Origin: Branchipolynoe longqiensis
Taxonomy: Eukaryota > Annelida > Polychaeta > Phyllodocida > Polynoidae
NCBI GenBank assembly: GCA_030323885.1
Contig: CM059196.1
Location: forward strand, 39,384,535-39,448,534
Length of the DNA stretch: 64,000 nucleotides
Reading direction: 5' to 3'
Below, in pieces: positions 54,396 through 63,766 of the stretch. The notes under the pieces were generated by a model. That model was given only the letters and a program-made list of their open reading frames with translations, was not told the DNA's origin and did not search any database. Each line of letters opens with the position of its first letter. The stretch's first letter is position 1. The position numbers were made by a program, and so were the translations under genes.

Positions 54396-54790
54396 CTTTC
54401 TTTAGCTGGAGTCGATCCCCGTGCCCCACCGCCCGCCGCCCTAACGCCCGCCACCCCACCTCCCCACCTCCACACCTCCCCGCCGCCCCGCCGCCGCCGC
54501 CCCCACCGCCTGCCGCCCCACCGCCCGTCGCCCCCACCGCCTGCCACCCGCACCTCCCGCTGCCCCCACCGCCTGCCACCCCAGCGCCGACCGCCCCCAC
54601 CGCCCGCCGCCCCCGACGCCCGCCGCCCCGACGCCCGCCGCCCCGCCGTCCGCCCGCCCCGCCGCCCACCGCCCCACCGCCGCCCGCCGCCTGCCGCCCC
54701 CGCCCGCCGCCCGCCGCCCGCCGCCCGCCGCCCGCCGCCCCCCGCCCGCTTGTGGTGACTTGTCGCATTCACAGTCGGGTGCCAATCCGC
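54396..54790. repeat. CCGCCCGCCGCC array, inverted relative of 52425
   Basis: C-rich mirror of the GGCGGGCGGC array. It ends with CTTGTGGTGACTTGTCGCAT and CACAGTCGGGT, the inverse of the unique block at 52488-52514. Confidence 0.9.
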
Positions 54791-54840
54791 CGCCGAGACA
54801 AGTAGGCGCACAGGTACTGGTGGTATACCCGCGCCCGTCC

Positions 54841-55622
54841 TCCACTCACACACCCACACACACCCACACACCCACACACCCACACACACCCACACACCCA
54901 CACACACCCACACACACAAACACACAACATACCATAAACTCACGCACTCACGCACTCACGCACTCACGCACTCACGCACTCACACACTCACGCACTCACG
55001 CACTCACGCACTCACGCACTCACGCACTCACGCACTCACGCACTCACGCACTCACGCACTCACGCACTCACGCACTCACACACTCACACACTCACACACT
55101 CACACACTCACACACTCACACACTCACACATGCACACTCTCACACTCTCACACTCTCACACTCTCACACTCTCACACTCTCACACTCACACTCGCACACT
55201 CGCACACTCGCACACTCGCACACTCGCACACTCGCACACTCGCACACTCGCACACTCGCACAGCCGCACACTCGCACACTCGCACACTCGCACACTCGCA
55301 CACTCGCACACTCGCACACTCGCACACTCGCACACTCGCACACTCGCACACTCGCACACTCGCACACTCGCACACTCGCACACTCGCACACTCTCACACT
55401 CTCACACTCGCACACTCGCACACTCTCCTCACACGCGCACACTCACACACTCACACACTCACATACTCACACACTCACACACTCACTCAGTCACTCGCGC
55501 ACTCACATATTCACTCACACTCTCACACACCGACTCAAACATACTCACAGACAATCACTCACTCACATGCATCATCCACAATCACACAGACTCACACACA
55601 CTGCACCACGTACAGTTAAACC
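54841..55622. repeat. CACACACC / ACTCACGC / ACTCGCAC array
   Basis: Successive homogeneous domains of 8-bp and related units: CCCACACA, CACTCACG, CACTCACA, CACTCTCA, CACTCGCA. One 300-codon frame of Thr/His/Ser/Leu is repeat-derived. Confidence 0.95.
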
Positions 55623-55635
55623 CACACACTCGCGG

Positions 55636-55973
55636 ACCAGACGGGATGGCCGAATGAGTTAGAGCGTCCGTCTCCCGTGCTGGTAGATCGTGGGGTCGTG
55701 GGTTCGAGTCCCAGTCGAGTCAAACCAATGACTTTAAAATTGATACTTGTTGCTTCCTAGCCAGGCGCTCGGCATTATTAGGATAGGGCAAGGACTGGTG
55801 TGCTCAGTGTCAGGATAATGTGACTGAGTGGGATACCAGGTCATGGTGCCAGCAGCCTAGTTTCCCAGTGGGACAGCACTATAAAGTCGCCATGAGTGCG
55901 CACTGTCACAAGTCAGTACCCGTCCTGATATGACCTTAGATGTTGCTAGGACGTAAAACAACAAACAAACAAA
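55636..55973 (+). mobile_element. SINE-1, full length with 13-bp target duplication
   Basis: Head CAGACGGGATGGCCGAATGA, B box GGGTTCGAGTCCC, complete body, tail AAAACAACAAACAAACAAA. CACACACTCGCGG lies at 55623-55635 and again at 55974-55986, so it inserted into the CA-rich array. Confidence 0.95.
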
Positions 55974-55986
55974 CACACACTCGCGG

Positions 55987-56445
55987 CATCCGTAAGACAC
56001 ACACCCAGCCGCACACCCATACATACTGCACAACCCGACCGCCGCATTTCCACACACTCACACAAATACAACACCACTCACACACAACTCAGGTTCACAA
56101 CACCTTCCACACACACACGCCTTCCCTGCCACTCCAACCCTCCTCATCCCGCCACTCCTTCCCCCGCCTACCGAGCTAGCGCCATTAACTGATGTGTGTG
56201 CTGGCGGCCGGGCCCTGTGTAAGGGTGAGGATGAGGTGAGGGTGTCAGCGTTGGAGGGGTTGGGTATGGGATCGGTGCATGTGGGGGTCGGAGAATGGAT
56301 CTAGCAGGCTAATAATTAATGTGTATATATCTTCAACGTTAATATATATAATATAAATACACATTGTCCTCATATATATAGATACTAGGCTAGTATATAC
56401 ACATATAGTACAATATATATATATGTATATATATATGTATATATA
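55987..56445. other. No gene recognised
   Basis: End of the CA-rich array, a GC-rich patch and then TA-rich sequence (56330-56445) that forms the left flank of the DIRS element. Confidence 0.5.
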
Positions 56446-56563
56446 TAGTATAGTTATACGAATCTTACCTGGGTATAGATGATGGATAACTGTTGTTTTC
56501 CTGAGGTATAAGCCTCGGGTAGATGTGGGCTAGGGAGAAGGAAGCACGTGAGGTACCAGCAAT
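56446..56563. repeat. DIRS 3'-side inverted terminal repeat
   Basis: The inner 34 bases (CTAGGGAGAAGGAAGCACGT onward to CAGCAAT) are shared, inverted, with the other end. The outer part (CTTACCTGGGTATAGATGAT to GATGTGGG) is different from the other terminus. Confidence 0.9.
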
Positions 56564-56672
56564 TTTAACCTACTTATTCAGGATAAAAAATGATCTTTCA
56601 ATACAATGGATACTATGATTTTCCCGTAATGGCACACCAACGGGATAGACGTGGTAGGACGTGGTGGGTGGG

Positions 56673-56807
56673 CCCTAGCCCACGTCTACCCGAGGCTTAT
56701 ACCTCGGGAAAACAACAGTTATCCATCATCTATACCCAGGTAAGATTCGTATAACTATACTATTTTACCTCGGTATACAGCCTCAGGCTAGCCTCAGGCT
56801 AGGGAGA
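56673..56807. repeat. DIRS internal complementary region
   Basis: Positions 56673-56762 are the complement of the left terminus (CCCGAGGCTTATACCTC to TATAACTATACTA). They are followed directly, 56763-56807, by the complement of the right terminus (TTTTACCTCGGTATACAGCC to GGCTAGGGAGA). It lies just downstream of the recombinase. In the DIRS model it is the template that joins the two ends into a circle. Confidence 0.92.
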
Positions 56808-56887
56808 CTTTTACATAATTCATTTTTATCCTTAATATCATTCATTCTTATTATAATATTCAACGTTTTTGTTCTCACCTATTTTTG

Positions 56888-57301
56888 TTAGTTGGCGAGT
56901 AGACGCTTTGCAATGCCGGTAGGCTTTTCTAGTCGTTTGTTGTAATGTTTTGCAAACGACTTAGCCGTCTTCCAGCCTGCATGCGCTAGTATGCTTTTCA
57001 CAGAAATACCTAGCAACCGTGCCTTGGAGACCATGGCACCTCTAGTTGAGTGGGAAGAGTATTTGCCCGTATCCACTCCAGCCAATTTCAACACCGTAAT
57101 TGTCCATCTGGCAAGGGTGTCTCGTGAAATTGCCTTATGTGGCTTTATAAAGCTCACTAATAGTTGTTGTGATGCACGTAAATCCTTTGTCTTAGATATA
57201 TAAGCCCGTATGGCTGACACAACACATAATTTCCGATCATTCGGAAAGCAGTCTAAGTGAACCGTAGATAAAGGGTCACCTAACGTGTTCGATTTGAGCA
57301 A
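56888..57301 (-). CDS. DIRS tyrosine recombinase, C-terminal catalytic part
   Basis: The last 137 codons of the recombinase. Catalytic residues are visible: H84 and R87 in HSTRGA, H107 in HAGW, and the nucleophile Y120 in KHYNK. It follows a frameshift from the piece at 57349. The nominal Met is internal, so this is not a separate gene. The enzyme would integrate a circular cDNA without making a target duplication. Stop TAA-side context and the downstream internal complementary region are in the usual order. Confidence 0.88.
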   Translation of the reverse strand: MLKSNTLGDPLSTVHLDCFPNDRKLCVVSAIRAYISKTKDLRASQQLLVSFIKPHKAISRDTLARWTITVLKLAGVDTGKYSSHSTRGAMVSKARLLGISVKSILAHAGWKTAKSFAKHYNKRLEKPTGIAKRLLAN

Positions 57302-57348
57302 TTGTGCTAAATCAAACGTAGCCTGTTTCTTGTCTATTTCTAATCCAG

Positions 57349-57996
57349 TTAAGGATAAGCAACAATCGTCTGTCCTCTGTGTCCCGTTACTAATAATAAC
57401 AGAACTGCGACCTTAAAACCTAATTGTTTTATATCTAACCACGAGTTGTGAGGCCAACCCTGAAACAACTTAAATACTATAGAGACATCCCAAAACCGAC
57501 TATACTTTGGTTTTGGAGGATTCCTTTGATAAATTGACTGAAGTAGATAACAAAGGACATAATGTTTTCCAACTGTTTCGCCATCAATTCTAGGTAATAT
57601 GATTGATAACGCACATCTTGCCGCGTTGATTGACCCAAAGGATAGTCCTTCATCCTCTAGAGAACGAAGAAAACGAGCTACTTGAGAAATTGTTGGATTT
57701 GTTGGCTTGACTTTCATTAACAAACAATGTACACCCCATTTCTTTAAATAGGTTGTGTACATTTTGACCGTTCCTGGCCTCCAGGCATAAGACACTATCC
57801 TGTTCTCAGTAATTTTGTCCAATCCAAATTGCTGCAGCTGTTTCCTTAGAAAAGGAATGCCAATAGGGGCGTCGTTGACACGTCGCCGTGAACCACTAGC
57901 GGTCCGTGGTGCGTCAGATTCCCGAGTTTTCTTGGGAATCGTATATGTTCTTTTGCCAGTTGTGAAACTGCTGGCAGCCAAGGTTGCGTGTCCCAA
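57349..57996 (-). CDS. DIRS tyrosine recombinase, N-terminal part (frame broken at 3' end)
   Basis: A 215-codon frame overlapping the end of the RT-RNase H frame by about 150 bases. It contains a core-binding helical domain (LRKQLQQFGL, YLKKWGVHCL, RFLRSLEDEG) and ends just after the first catalytic Arg, R207 in TGHRGQT. A one-base frame change close to the stop at about 57350 separates it from the HxxR/Tyr half. Since the two halves otherwise abut without loss, this is probably a single mutation, though programmed frameshifting cannot be excluded. Confidence 0.85.
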   Translation of the reverse strand: MGHATLAASSFTTGKRTYTIPKKTRESDAPRTASGSRRRVNDAPIGIPFLRKQLQQFGLDKITENRIVSYAWRPGTVKMYTTYLKKWGVHCLLMKVKPTNPTISQVARFLRSLEDEGLSFGSINAARCALSIILPRIDGETVGKHYVLCYLLQSIYQRNPPKPKYSRFWDVSIVFKLFQGWPHNSWLDIKQLGFKVAVLLLLVTGHRGQTIVAYP

Positions 57997-60224
57997 TCGG
58001 GCACCACCAGTATAGCATGTGTCCCTTCCAAGCCGATTTTCCTCACAACTCGGCTGATAATGCTAAACGGTGGGAAAATATAAAAATAATTATTTTCCCA
58101 GGTAATAGCAAATGCATCTACTTTCCAAGCATCCGGTTCAGGATGCCAAGAAACATAACAAGGTAATTTGTTATTATTTCGTGATGCAAACAAGTCAACT
58201 TTAGGTGTACCCCATTTTTCACAAATGAAGTTAAACAAAGGTGTAGAGAGAGACCATTCTAAATGGTCATGGAAATTTCTACTTTTATGGTCTGCAAGTG
58301 TATTTTGTGACCCTGGAATATGCGCTACAGTCAGCCAGACTTGTTGAGCCTGTGCCCAGTTCCAAATCAGTTTAGACAACTGATTGCAAGGCTTTGATTT
58401 GGTTCCACCCATGTTACGAATATATGCCATGGCAGTAGTATTATCAGTTAGTATTCTAACTTGTGATTTATTTATCTTTACTAAACTACATAAGCCCAGA
58501 TAAATAGCATGCAATTCTAGTGCGTTAATATGGTCTGATTTTTCATCATCAAGCCATCTACCTCCTGTTGTGACCCCATCTCGATGAGCTCCCCAACCTT
58601 CTAACGAAGCATCAGTAGTAATCACTGTATTAGGTTCCGCCATGCGGATTGGATTTGGTGAACTTGCTATGTGTTGCATCCACCATCCAATATCCTGTAG
58701 CCCTTCTTGCGAAATAAACATCTTTCGCTCAAAATTCCCTTTAGTTCGTGTTAACGCTAAATTTTTATCTATTTCTAGAGATTTAATATGGGCCTTCCCG
58801 TATAGAATAGCGGGTGCATATGATATCATTATCCCAATAAGGACTGCGACCTGTCTAATTTTAGGTTTTGGTAACTTAATAAGCTGGGTCGCTGTATTCA
58901 TAAACTTAATTAGTTTTTGTTCTGTTATTGACACTGTAAGAGACTGTGTATCCAGAATAAACCCTAAACATTTGAGTTGTTTTGTTGGTTTAAGCACTGA
59001 CTTTTGTTGATGTACATAAAACCCCAGTTTAGTGAGTAATGCACATAAATCCAAAACTGCATTCCCACAATCAATTTGTGTTGATGCTATAATAAAGGAA
59101 TCATCTATGTATGGAAACATTATATGACCCTTCCGCGCCATTACTGAGAAAACAGGTTTAAGCAGTTTAGTGAATAAACGAGGGGCACAAGCTAAACCAT
59201 TCGGCATGCAGGTAAACTCATAGAGTTGGTTATCCCAAAGAAACCGAAGAAATTTCCGGTCTTTTTCCCTTATGGGAAGCGTATAATATGCATCTTGTAA
59301 ATCAACACTAGCCATCCACGCATCTGGCGTAATCAGATCTCGTGCCGTATCTAGCGAGAACATTTTAAAATGTCGATATTCAACCATTTTAATAAGGATT
59401 GTTAAATCCAGGATCATTCGAACCTCGCCATTAGGCTTTGGTCTCGAGAAGATGTTTGAAATAAACTCTCCTGAACAGTGTGTCACTTTTTGTATAATTC
59501 CTTTCTCAAAGAATTTTTGTACCTGTTTAGTTAGTGCCTCTCGTTCAACCGGTTCAATGTTATAAGGAAAAGGTATACTGCCTTGTACCGGAATTTGTGT
59601 GAAGGGAATGTGAACACCCCTAACTATTTGTAAAATTTCTTGGTCACTAGTAATTTTGTGCCACTCAGAAATATGATTATTAATATTACCAGCCACAAAG
59701 TTGCTTACAGTTTGTGTGGTTTTAGAGGCTGCAAGGACTTGTAACGTCTGTGTTTTGACCTCTACTTGGACCCGCCCCTGGGGAAGGGTCTCGGCGAGTT
59801 GACGCCTCGGCCTAGTGGCCGTGCGGTGTTGTCGGTCCAGCCTGAGCGAGCGCCCCGGCCCCGAAAAGCTTGACCGAAGTTTGAGCTCGGTCTGGTTCCC
59901 CTGGTGAACCGCCGTGGACGAAAATCCCCTCGTGACCTTTTGAAACGAGGGGTTTCCTGTTTTCTTCTTGCCATCCATGTTTTTGCCACTCTTGGCTGCA
60001 GTTTCTACCTCTTTATAGAGGTATTGTAGTTGACCGCCAAACATTTTCGTGTTATCTAAAGGTTTCCCTTTAATCGGCTCTGGAGCGAGAAAGAGCGTAA
60101 ACTCTTTCCCATCATTATCCGTAATCTTCTTTGAGCGAGCCACTTCTTTGCCAGCATCTGTGCAAACCGACTTGAAGACATTCTCATATCTTCGGTACGA
60201 CAGGTAATTACCTGCCGCCGCCAA
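57846..60224 (-). CDS. DIRS reverse transcriptase-RNase H polyprotein
   Basis: A 792-codon open frame. Residues about 1-90 continue the gag frame and about 90-160 are out of frame with gag's arginine-rich tail. The RT spans about 200-480: the first catalytic Asp is in ASVDLQDAYY (about 307), CMPNGLACAP precedes the YIDD box (372-375), and CLGFILD follows. RNase H covers about 535-650 with Asp in TTDASLEGWG, Glu in NALELHA, Asp in LTDNTTA and Asp in TLADHKSR. The conserved VDLFASRNNNKLPCYVSWHP block typical of DIRS pol follows. All RT and RNase H acidic residues are intact. The reported start is a TTG just after an amber codon and is not a real initiator; translation probably reached pol from gag or a spliced/overlapping frame. 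Confidence 0.93.
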   Translation of the reverse strand: MAAAGNYLSYRRYENVFKSVCTDAGKEVARSKKITDNDGKEFTLFLAPEPIKGKPLDNTKMFGGQLQYLYKEVETAAKSGKNMDGKKKTGNPSFQKVTRGFSSTAVHQGNQTELKLRSSFSGPGRSLRLDRQHRTATRPRRQLAETLPQGRVQVEVKTQTLQVLAASKTTQTVSNFVAGNINNHISEWHKITSDQEILQIVRGVHIPFTQIPVQGSIPFPYNIEPVEREALTKQVQKFFEKGIIQKVTHCSGEFISNIFSRPKPNGEVRMILDLTILIKMVEYRHFKMFSLDTARDLITPDAWMASVDLQDAYYTLPIREKDRKFLRFLWDNQLYEFTCMPNGLACAPRLFTKLLKPVFSVMARKGHIMFPYIDDSFIIASTQIDCGNAVLDLCALLTKLGFYVHQQKSVLKPTKQLKCLGFILDTQSLTVSITEQKLIKFMNTATQLIKLPKPKIRQVAVLIGIMISYAPAILYGKAHIKSLEIDKNLALTRTKGNFERKMFISQEGLQDIGWWMQHIASSPNPIRMAEPNTVITTDASLEGWGAHRDGVTTGGRWLDDEKSDHINALELHAIYLGLCSLVKINKSQVRILTDNTTAMAYIRNMGGTKSKPCNQLSKLIWNWAQAQQVWLTVAHIPGSQNTLADHKSRNFHDHLEWSLSTPLFNFICEKWGTPKVDLFASRNNNKLPCYVSWHPEPDAWKVDAFAITWENNYFYIFPPFSIISRVVRKIGLEGTHAILVVPDWDTQPWLPAVSQLAKEHIRFPRKLGNLTHHGPLVVHGDVSTTPLLAFLF
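59762..59989 (-). CDS. DIRS gag C-terminal arginine/glycine-rich tail (alternative frame)
   Basis: A 75-codon frame overlapping the start of pol in another frame, reading KRSRGDFRPRRFTRGTRP and FRGRGARSGW. RG-rich nucleic-acid-binding tails are usual for DIRS gag. It suggests that gag ends here and overlaps pol. Confidence 0.6.
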   Translation of the reverse strand: MAKTWMARRKQETPRFKRSRGDFRPRRFTRGTRPSSNFGQAFRGRGARSGWTDNTARPLGRGVNSPRPFPRGGSK

Positions 60225-61067
60225 CTATGCAATTCCTTTGTCCATCGTCTTAGCCAAAGACGAGAACTTATTTTCTCTTTGCATTCTATTTGCTACAGGA
60301 GCAATAGCTGTTAGGGTACCAAGCACCGCCCTATGCACTGTGTGCAACACACCCTCAAATTTCTTACGGTCATCCGTCATATTGACATCTCGATCCATCT
60401 CCTTAATGATGGAGTTGGGAACACCTTTAATGCCTGTTAAATCATCTCCTAACTTGGAGATAATTCTCCGCTGGTTTGAACGTGCGGAAATGGCCATTAA
60501 TGGTCTCGCGCATAAGCGTAGTGGTTTTAACACGCTTAGCCTTTGGCTTCTCCACTTTCTTAGCCACTTTGCCACCAATGGCAGCATAGACACCTTCATA
60601 TTGTGTGTCTGAGTCTGATTCCGTGGAAGTGGAATCTGTGGAAGAATCGGAAGAAGAAGAATCTTTCCTCTTCTTTTTCTTCTTGGACTTGGTCTTCCGC
60701 TTTTTGCGAAGTCCAGTCTTCCCCCGTTCCTTGGTGAAATCATCACCAGAAGAAATGATATGTTTCTTCTTCTTCCTCCGTTTAGGAGAAGGAGGAGGAG
60801 GAGCCTTAAGCTCCATCGCTGAGTCTGTCTCCGAGAAATCCTCAAACGATGATCATCTTGGACACTCGGCATTCGCCGTTTACGAGACAACCGGTGAGTT
60901 TGAGAGTACATAATATGACTCTCCATCGCCGCAAACCGAGTCTCCCAATTTGGAGCCGCGGCGCCGTCAGGCACTATGTCCTCGTCCGCCTCGGAGAGAA
61001 TATGCGCCCGGGGCTGTGTCGAAGGCACTGCCGACAACACGGGTGAGGAGTCGTACTCCTCGTCCAA
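60225..61067 (-). pseudogene. DIRS gag, frame-disrupted
   Basis: Three segments are needed to follow the protein. 61067 to about 60820 reads MDEEYDSSPVLSAVPS and then GAAAPNWETRFAAMESHI in one frame. About 60816-60450 is in another frame (lysine-rich KRRKKKKH, serine/aspartate-rich SSSSDSSTDSTSTESDSD). About 60470-60225 returns to the first frame (RDVNMTDDRKKFEGVLHTVH, IAPVANRMQ). The last segment ends in an amber codon directly before pol. The two shifts nearly cancel. The Lys-rich then Ser/Asp-rich order is typical of structural proteins of this group; exact homology was not tested. Confidence 0.75.
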
Positions 61068-61800
61068 TCCACTCGGAACACGCCCCTCGGCTGCTGCTGC
61101 ACCGCGCTTACCTCCGCTTCGTGGCCATCGGGAACTGAAACAAAGATTTTTGGTCAGTCCCGGTATATATATATGTCACAATATGGTTGTTTCAAACTCA
61201 TTTGGACATCTATTGGTGTTAGAGAACGTGTTTATACCGTTATAACACAGGCGTAATAAGCTAAATTTGTGCGTGGATTGTGGGTCAAGCCCAAACCTTA
61301 CGCGGGGTCGGGACCAGTGTATCGTCCCGCCCATCCCTCTGTTCCGCACACTTCTCCCACCTGTGACTACTACGTCAACAAGTTGGAGAAAATGCTACGA
61401 AACTCGGAGAAACGCCTGAAAAAGTTTGTGGGGAGTCTATAAAAGAAACCCAGGAGCATCTCCAACATTACTCTCTATTAGAGTACGAGAGAATTTCCAC
61501 AGGAGATGAGGCAGAGCCCACATCTCTACCCATAATCACACGGTGACACGGGTGTTGACAGAACCGCTAATGATCGGTTTCGTTCCTTCGAGAAGGAATT
61601 CTATCCTTGGTTTTTTATAACCAAATAACTCGTCCAAAATGGACCAAAGAAAGTCTAAACTTTCCATAATGATGCTCTAATGCATCATAATTAAGCTAAC
61701 CACAGTTTTTATTATACTTACTGCGTATTTGCTTGTATGTAGACTAATTTTGCCGGAGCAACCCAACGACACGTAATCCAGTCGTGAGTTGTATATGCTA
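61068..61800. promoter_or_regulatory. DIRS 5' region
   Basis: About 730 bases between the terminal repeat and gag. A possible upstream start ATG on the minus strand near 61127 reads MATKRR then stop, one frame off gag. A TATAAAAG at 61438-61445 is on the plus strand, pointing away from gag, so its role is unclear. Nothing else is recognised. Confidence 0.4.
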
Positions 61801-61871
61801 ATTGCTGGTACCTCACGTGCTTCCTTCTCCCTAGCCTGAGGCTAGCCTGAGGCTGTATACCGAGGTAAAAT
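61801..61871. repeat. DIRS 5'-side inverted terminal repeat
   Basis: ATTGCTGGTACCTCACGTGC to GGGAG is shared with the left repeat; the outer part (CTGAGGCTAGCCTGAGGCTG, TATACCGAGGTAAAA) is specific to this end and is found complemented in the internal region. Confidence 0.9.
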
Positions 61872-61885
61872 ATATATATATATAT

Positions 61886-62359
61886 GAGTCGGCCTCACGA
61901 AAATTGGCCAATTGATGGTCAATTTAAGATGTCAGCGTCGCAATTGTTAAAGTGTAGTGCATTTCTTTGTTTCATATTAAATTATCCTAGAAACAAATAG
62001 GGTTGTTGTATTTTCGCTACCTTTACATTCAGGATAAATTTAAGGACTTTCCAACACCTCTGTCAATGCTAAACTATAATTATGCCGTTCGACACCGACA
62101 TCCAATGGTCGACGCTGACATCTTTAACAGATGTAGGCATCACAATTCTTAAACTGTAGTGCATTTCTTTGTTTCATATTAAATTATCCTAGAAACAAAT
62201 AAAGTTGTTGTATTTTCTCTACCTTCACATTCAGGATAAATTTAAGAACTTTCCAACACCTCTGTCAATGCTAAACTATAATTATGCTGTTCGACGCCAA
62301 CATCCAATGCTTGACGCCGACAACTTTCCCCAATTGGCCTATTTTTGTGAGCCTGACTC
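61886..62359. mobile_element. TA-flanked MITE with internal 203-bp duplication
   Basis: GAGTCGGCCTCACGAAAATT and the inverted right end GAGTCAGGCTCACAAAAATA form TIRs that extend into GGCCAATTG. Both flanks are TATATA. Internally a 203-bp unit (GTAGTGCATTTCTTTGTTTC to AAACTATAATTATGC) occurs twice, at about 61929 and 62132. No open frame longer than the 93 codons at the right edge, which is SINE-3-derived. Confidence 0.8.
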
Positions 62360-62389
62360 ATATATATATTCCTTCGATGCATATGTCGC

Positions 62390-62860
62390 GGGGGTGATGA
62401 AAATGGGAAATACTGCGCCTAGAGCGGGACTCGAACCCACATCTCTTTGCATTCCGGGCCAGTGTGCTAACCATTACACCACCTAGGCTCCCTGATATCA
62501 ATACACTCCCCACGCCTACCTGTCTATGTGGTTACTTGCCTGAGAGGTCAGTGCAGACCACTACACTCGTCCCCCTGGAATTGTAAGTCTTGTAATGCTT
62601 ACAATTACATACATACAGGCAATGCACTAACACATACATACACAGGGTAGTGTTCAAACAACCATACAGCGCAAAGCTTGTACAGGATCCTGATCACGGC
62701 AACCAGTGTCGCGGGGGGTGATGAAAATGGGAAATACTGCGCCTAGAGCGGGACTCGAACCCCGCATCTCTTTGCATCCGGGCCAGTGTGCTAACCATTA
62801 CACACACCTAGGCTCCCTGATATCAATACACTCCCCACGCCTACCTGTCTACATATATAG
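62390..62860 (-). mobile_element. SINE-3 dimer
   Basis: Two modules with B boxes near 62430 and 62755 and the standard linker. The second module has small indels (GAACCCCGCATC, ACACACACC). Confidence 0.85.
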
Positions 62861-63020
62861 GCCAATATATATATATAATATACAATAGGTGTATATATTT
62901 TATTTAACTACGCATCTAGAGCACGTTGATAGGTATATTTAATATAATTTATTTGTTATACGTATATACTTATATGCTATACATAATATACAAATACATA
63001 TGTATATATACAGCTATATA

Positions 63021-63371
63021 TTAAAGCTGCATAATCCGATGAAATATCAAATTTTCAAAACCAAACCAATTATCTAGATTTGATTTGACATATCTAACTT
63101 AGATACTGATGCACTTATTAGCTTTTTCTGCGTAGAAGGCAATACTGACTCAATTTAACAGAACCTGTTACTGCAGAAGTCTATGGTGCCAGAGTTTCGG
63201 CACGCTTGCCAAAACTAATTTTCCATGTTTGCACTCAAAATATCTCAAAAGTTTACCATTTAAAATAAAAGTAACTTTGAACTAATGTAAAGTAGATACT
63301 AGTTATTGATCTAATATATTTATCTCAGAAAAAATACAGAAATTCTAAACCATCGGACTATGCAACTTTAA
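63021..63371. mobile_element. TTAA-flanked MITE
   Basis: TTAAAGCTGCATAATCCGAT at the left and the inverted right end TTAAAGTTGCATAGTCCGAT are 20-22-bp TIRs. TTAA at both ends could be the target duplication (piggyBac- or Kolobok-like) or part of the TIR. Interior AT-rich. Diverged relatives lie at 42640 and 47278. Confidence 0.75.
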
Positions 63372-63766
63372 GACAGTACTTGATTTTTTACTTATATATT
63401 ATGCAATAAGGCAGGTATATATAAATATATACAGATAATCCGCAAGGAATCTTTCTAATGTACATGCCTGTAAAATATAAATCTAAATTATATGTACATC
63501 TCCGTTATATGCGATGTATACGAATTCTACAAGAATAATAAATAATAGAAGATGTTTTTATCTAACTCACAATCTCATCTAGCTGTTATGTATCTCACTC
63601 AGCATCATCTGAAACTATGACTGGTGGCGACCAAACCGTCCACACACCAACCTCACTAACTACCATCATTGTCTCAGAGCACTATTCTACGCCTTATACA
63701 TGTGTATAATTATGTAGATAAGTATGTTTATTGTTTGTTTCTTGTCATTGTATGTTCTAGTAAAAT
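63372..63766. other. No gene recognised
   Basis: AT-rich spacer before the terminal satellite. Confidence 0.4.

Larger units (their letters stand above)
56446..61871 (-). mobile_element. DIRS-type tyrosine-recombinase retrotransposon, nearly complete
   Basis: Read right to left: terminal repeat, 5' region, gag, RT-RNase H, tyrosine recombinase, internal complementary region, terminal repeat; about 5.4 kb. Inverted termini plus an internal complementary region and a tyrosine recombinase instead of an integrase are diagnostic of DIRS1-like elements. There is no target duplication, as expected; both flanks are TA-rich. Coding damage is limited: an amber stop and frame changes in gag, and one frameshift in the recombinase. 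The element is probably young but not autonomous as it stands. Confidence 0.93.

Noticed and set aside
54062..55662. Frames of 297-300 codons over the CCGCCC and CACTCACG arrays
   Set aside because: Simple-repeat translation in several frames on both strands.
61438..61445. TATAAAAG as a DIRS promoter
   Set aside because: It is on the opposite strand to gag and pol and about 370 bases from gag; no support for use in the element's direction.
62205..62486. Recurring small ORF reading RAGLEPTSLCIPGQCANH
   Set aside because: The peptide is the antisense translation of the SINE-3 tRNA-like module, which is why it recurs at 21497, 22501, 43210 and 62706.
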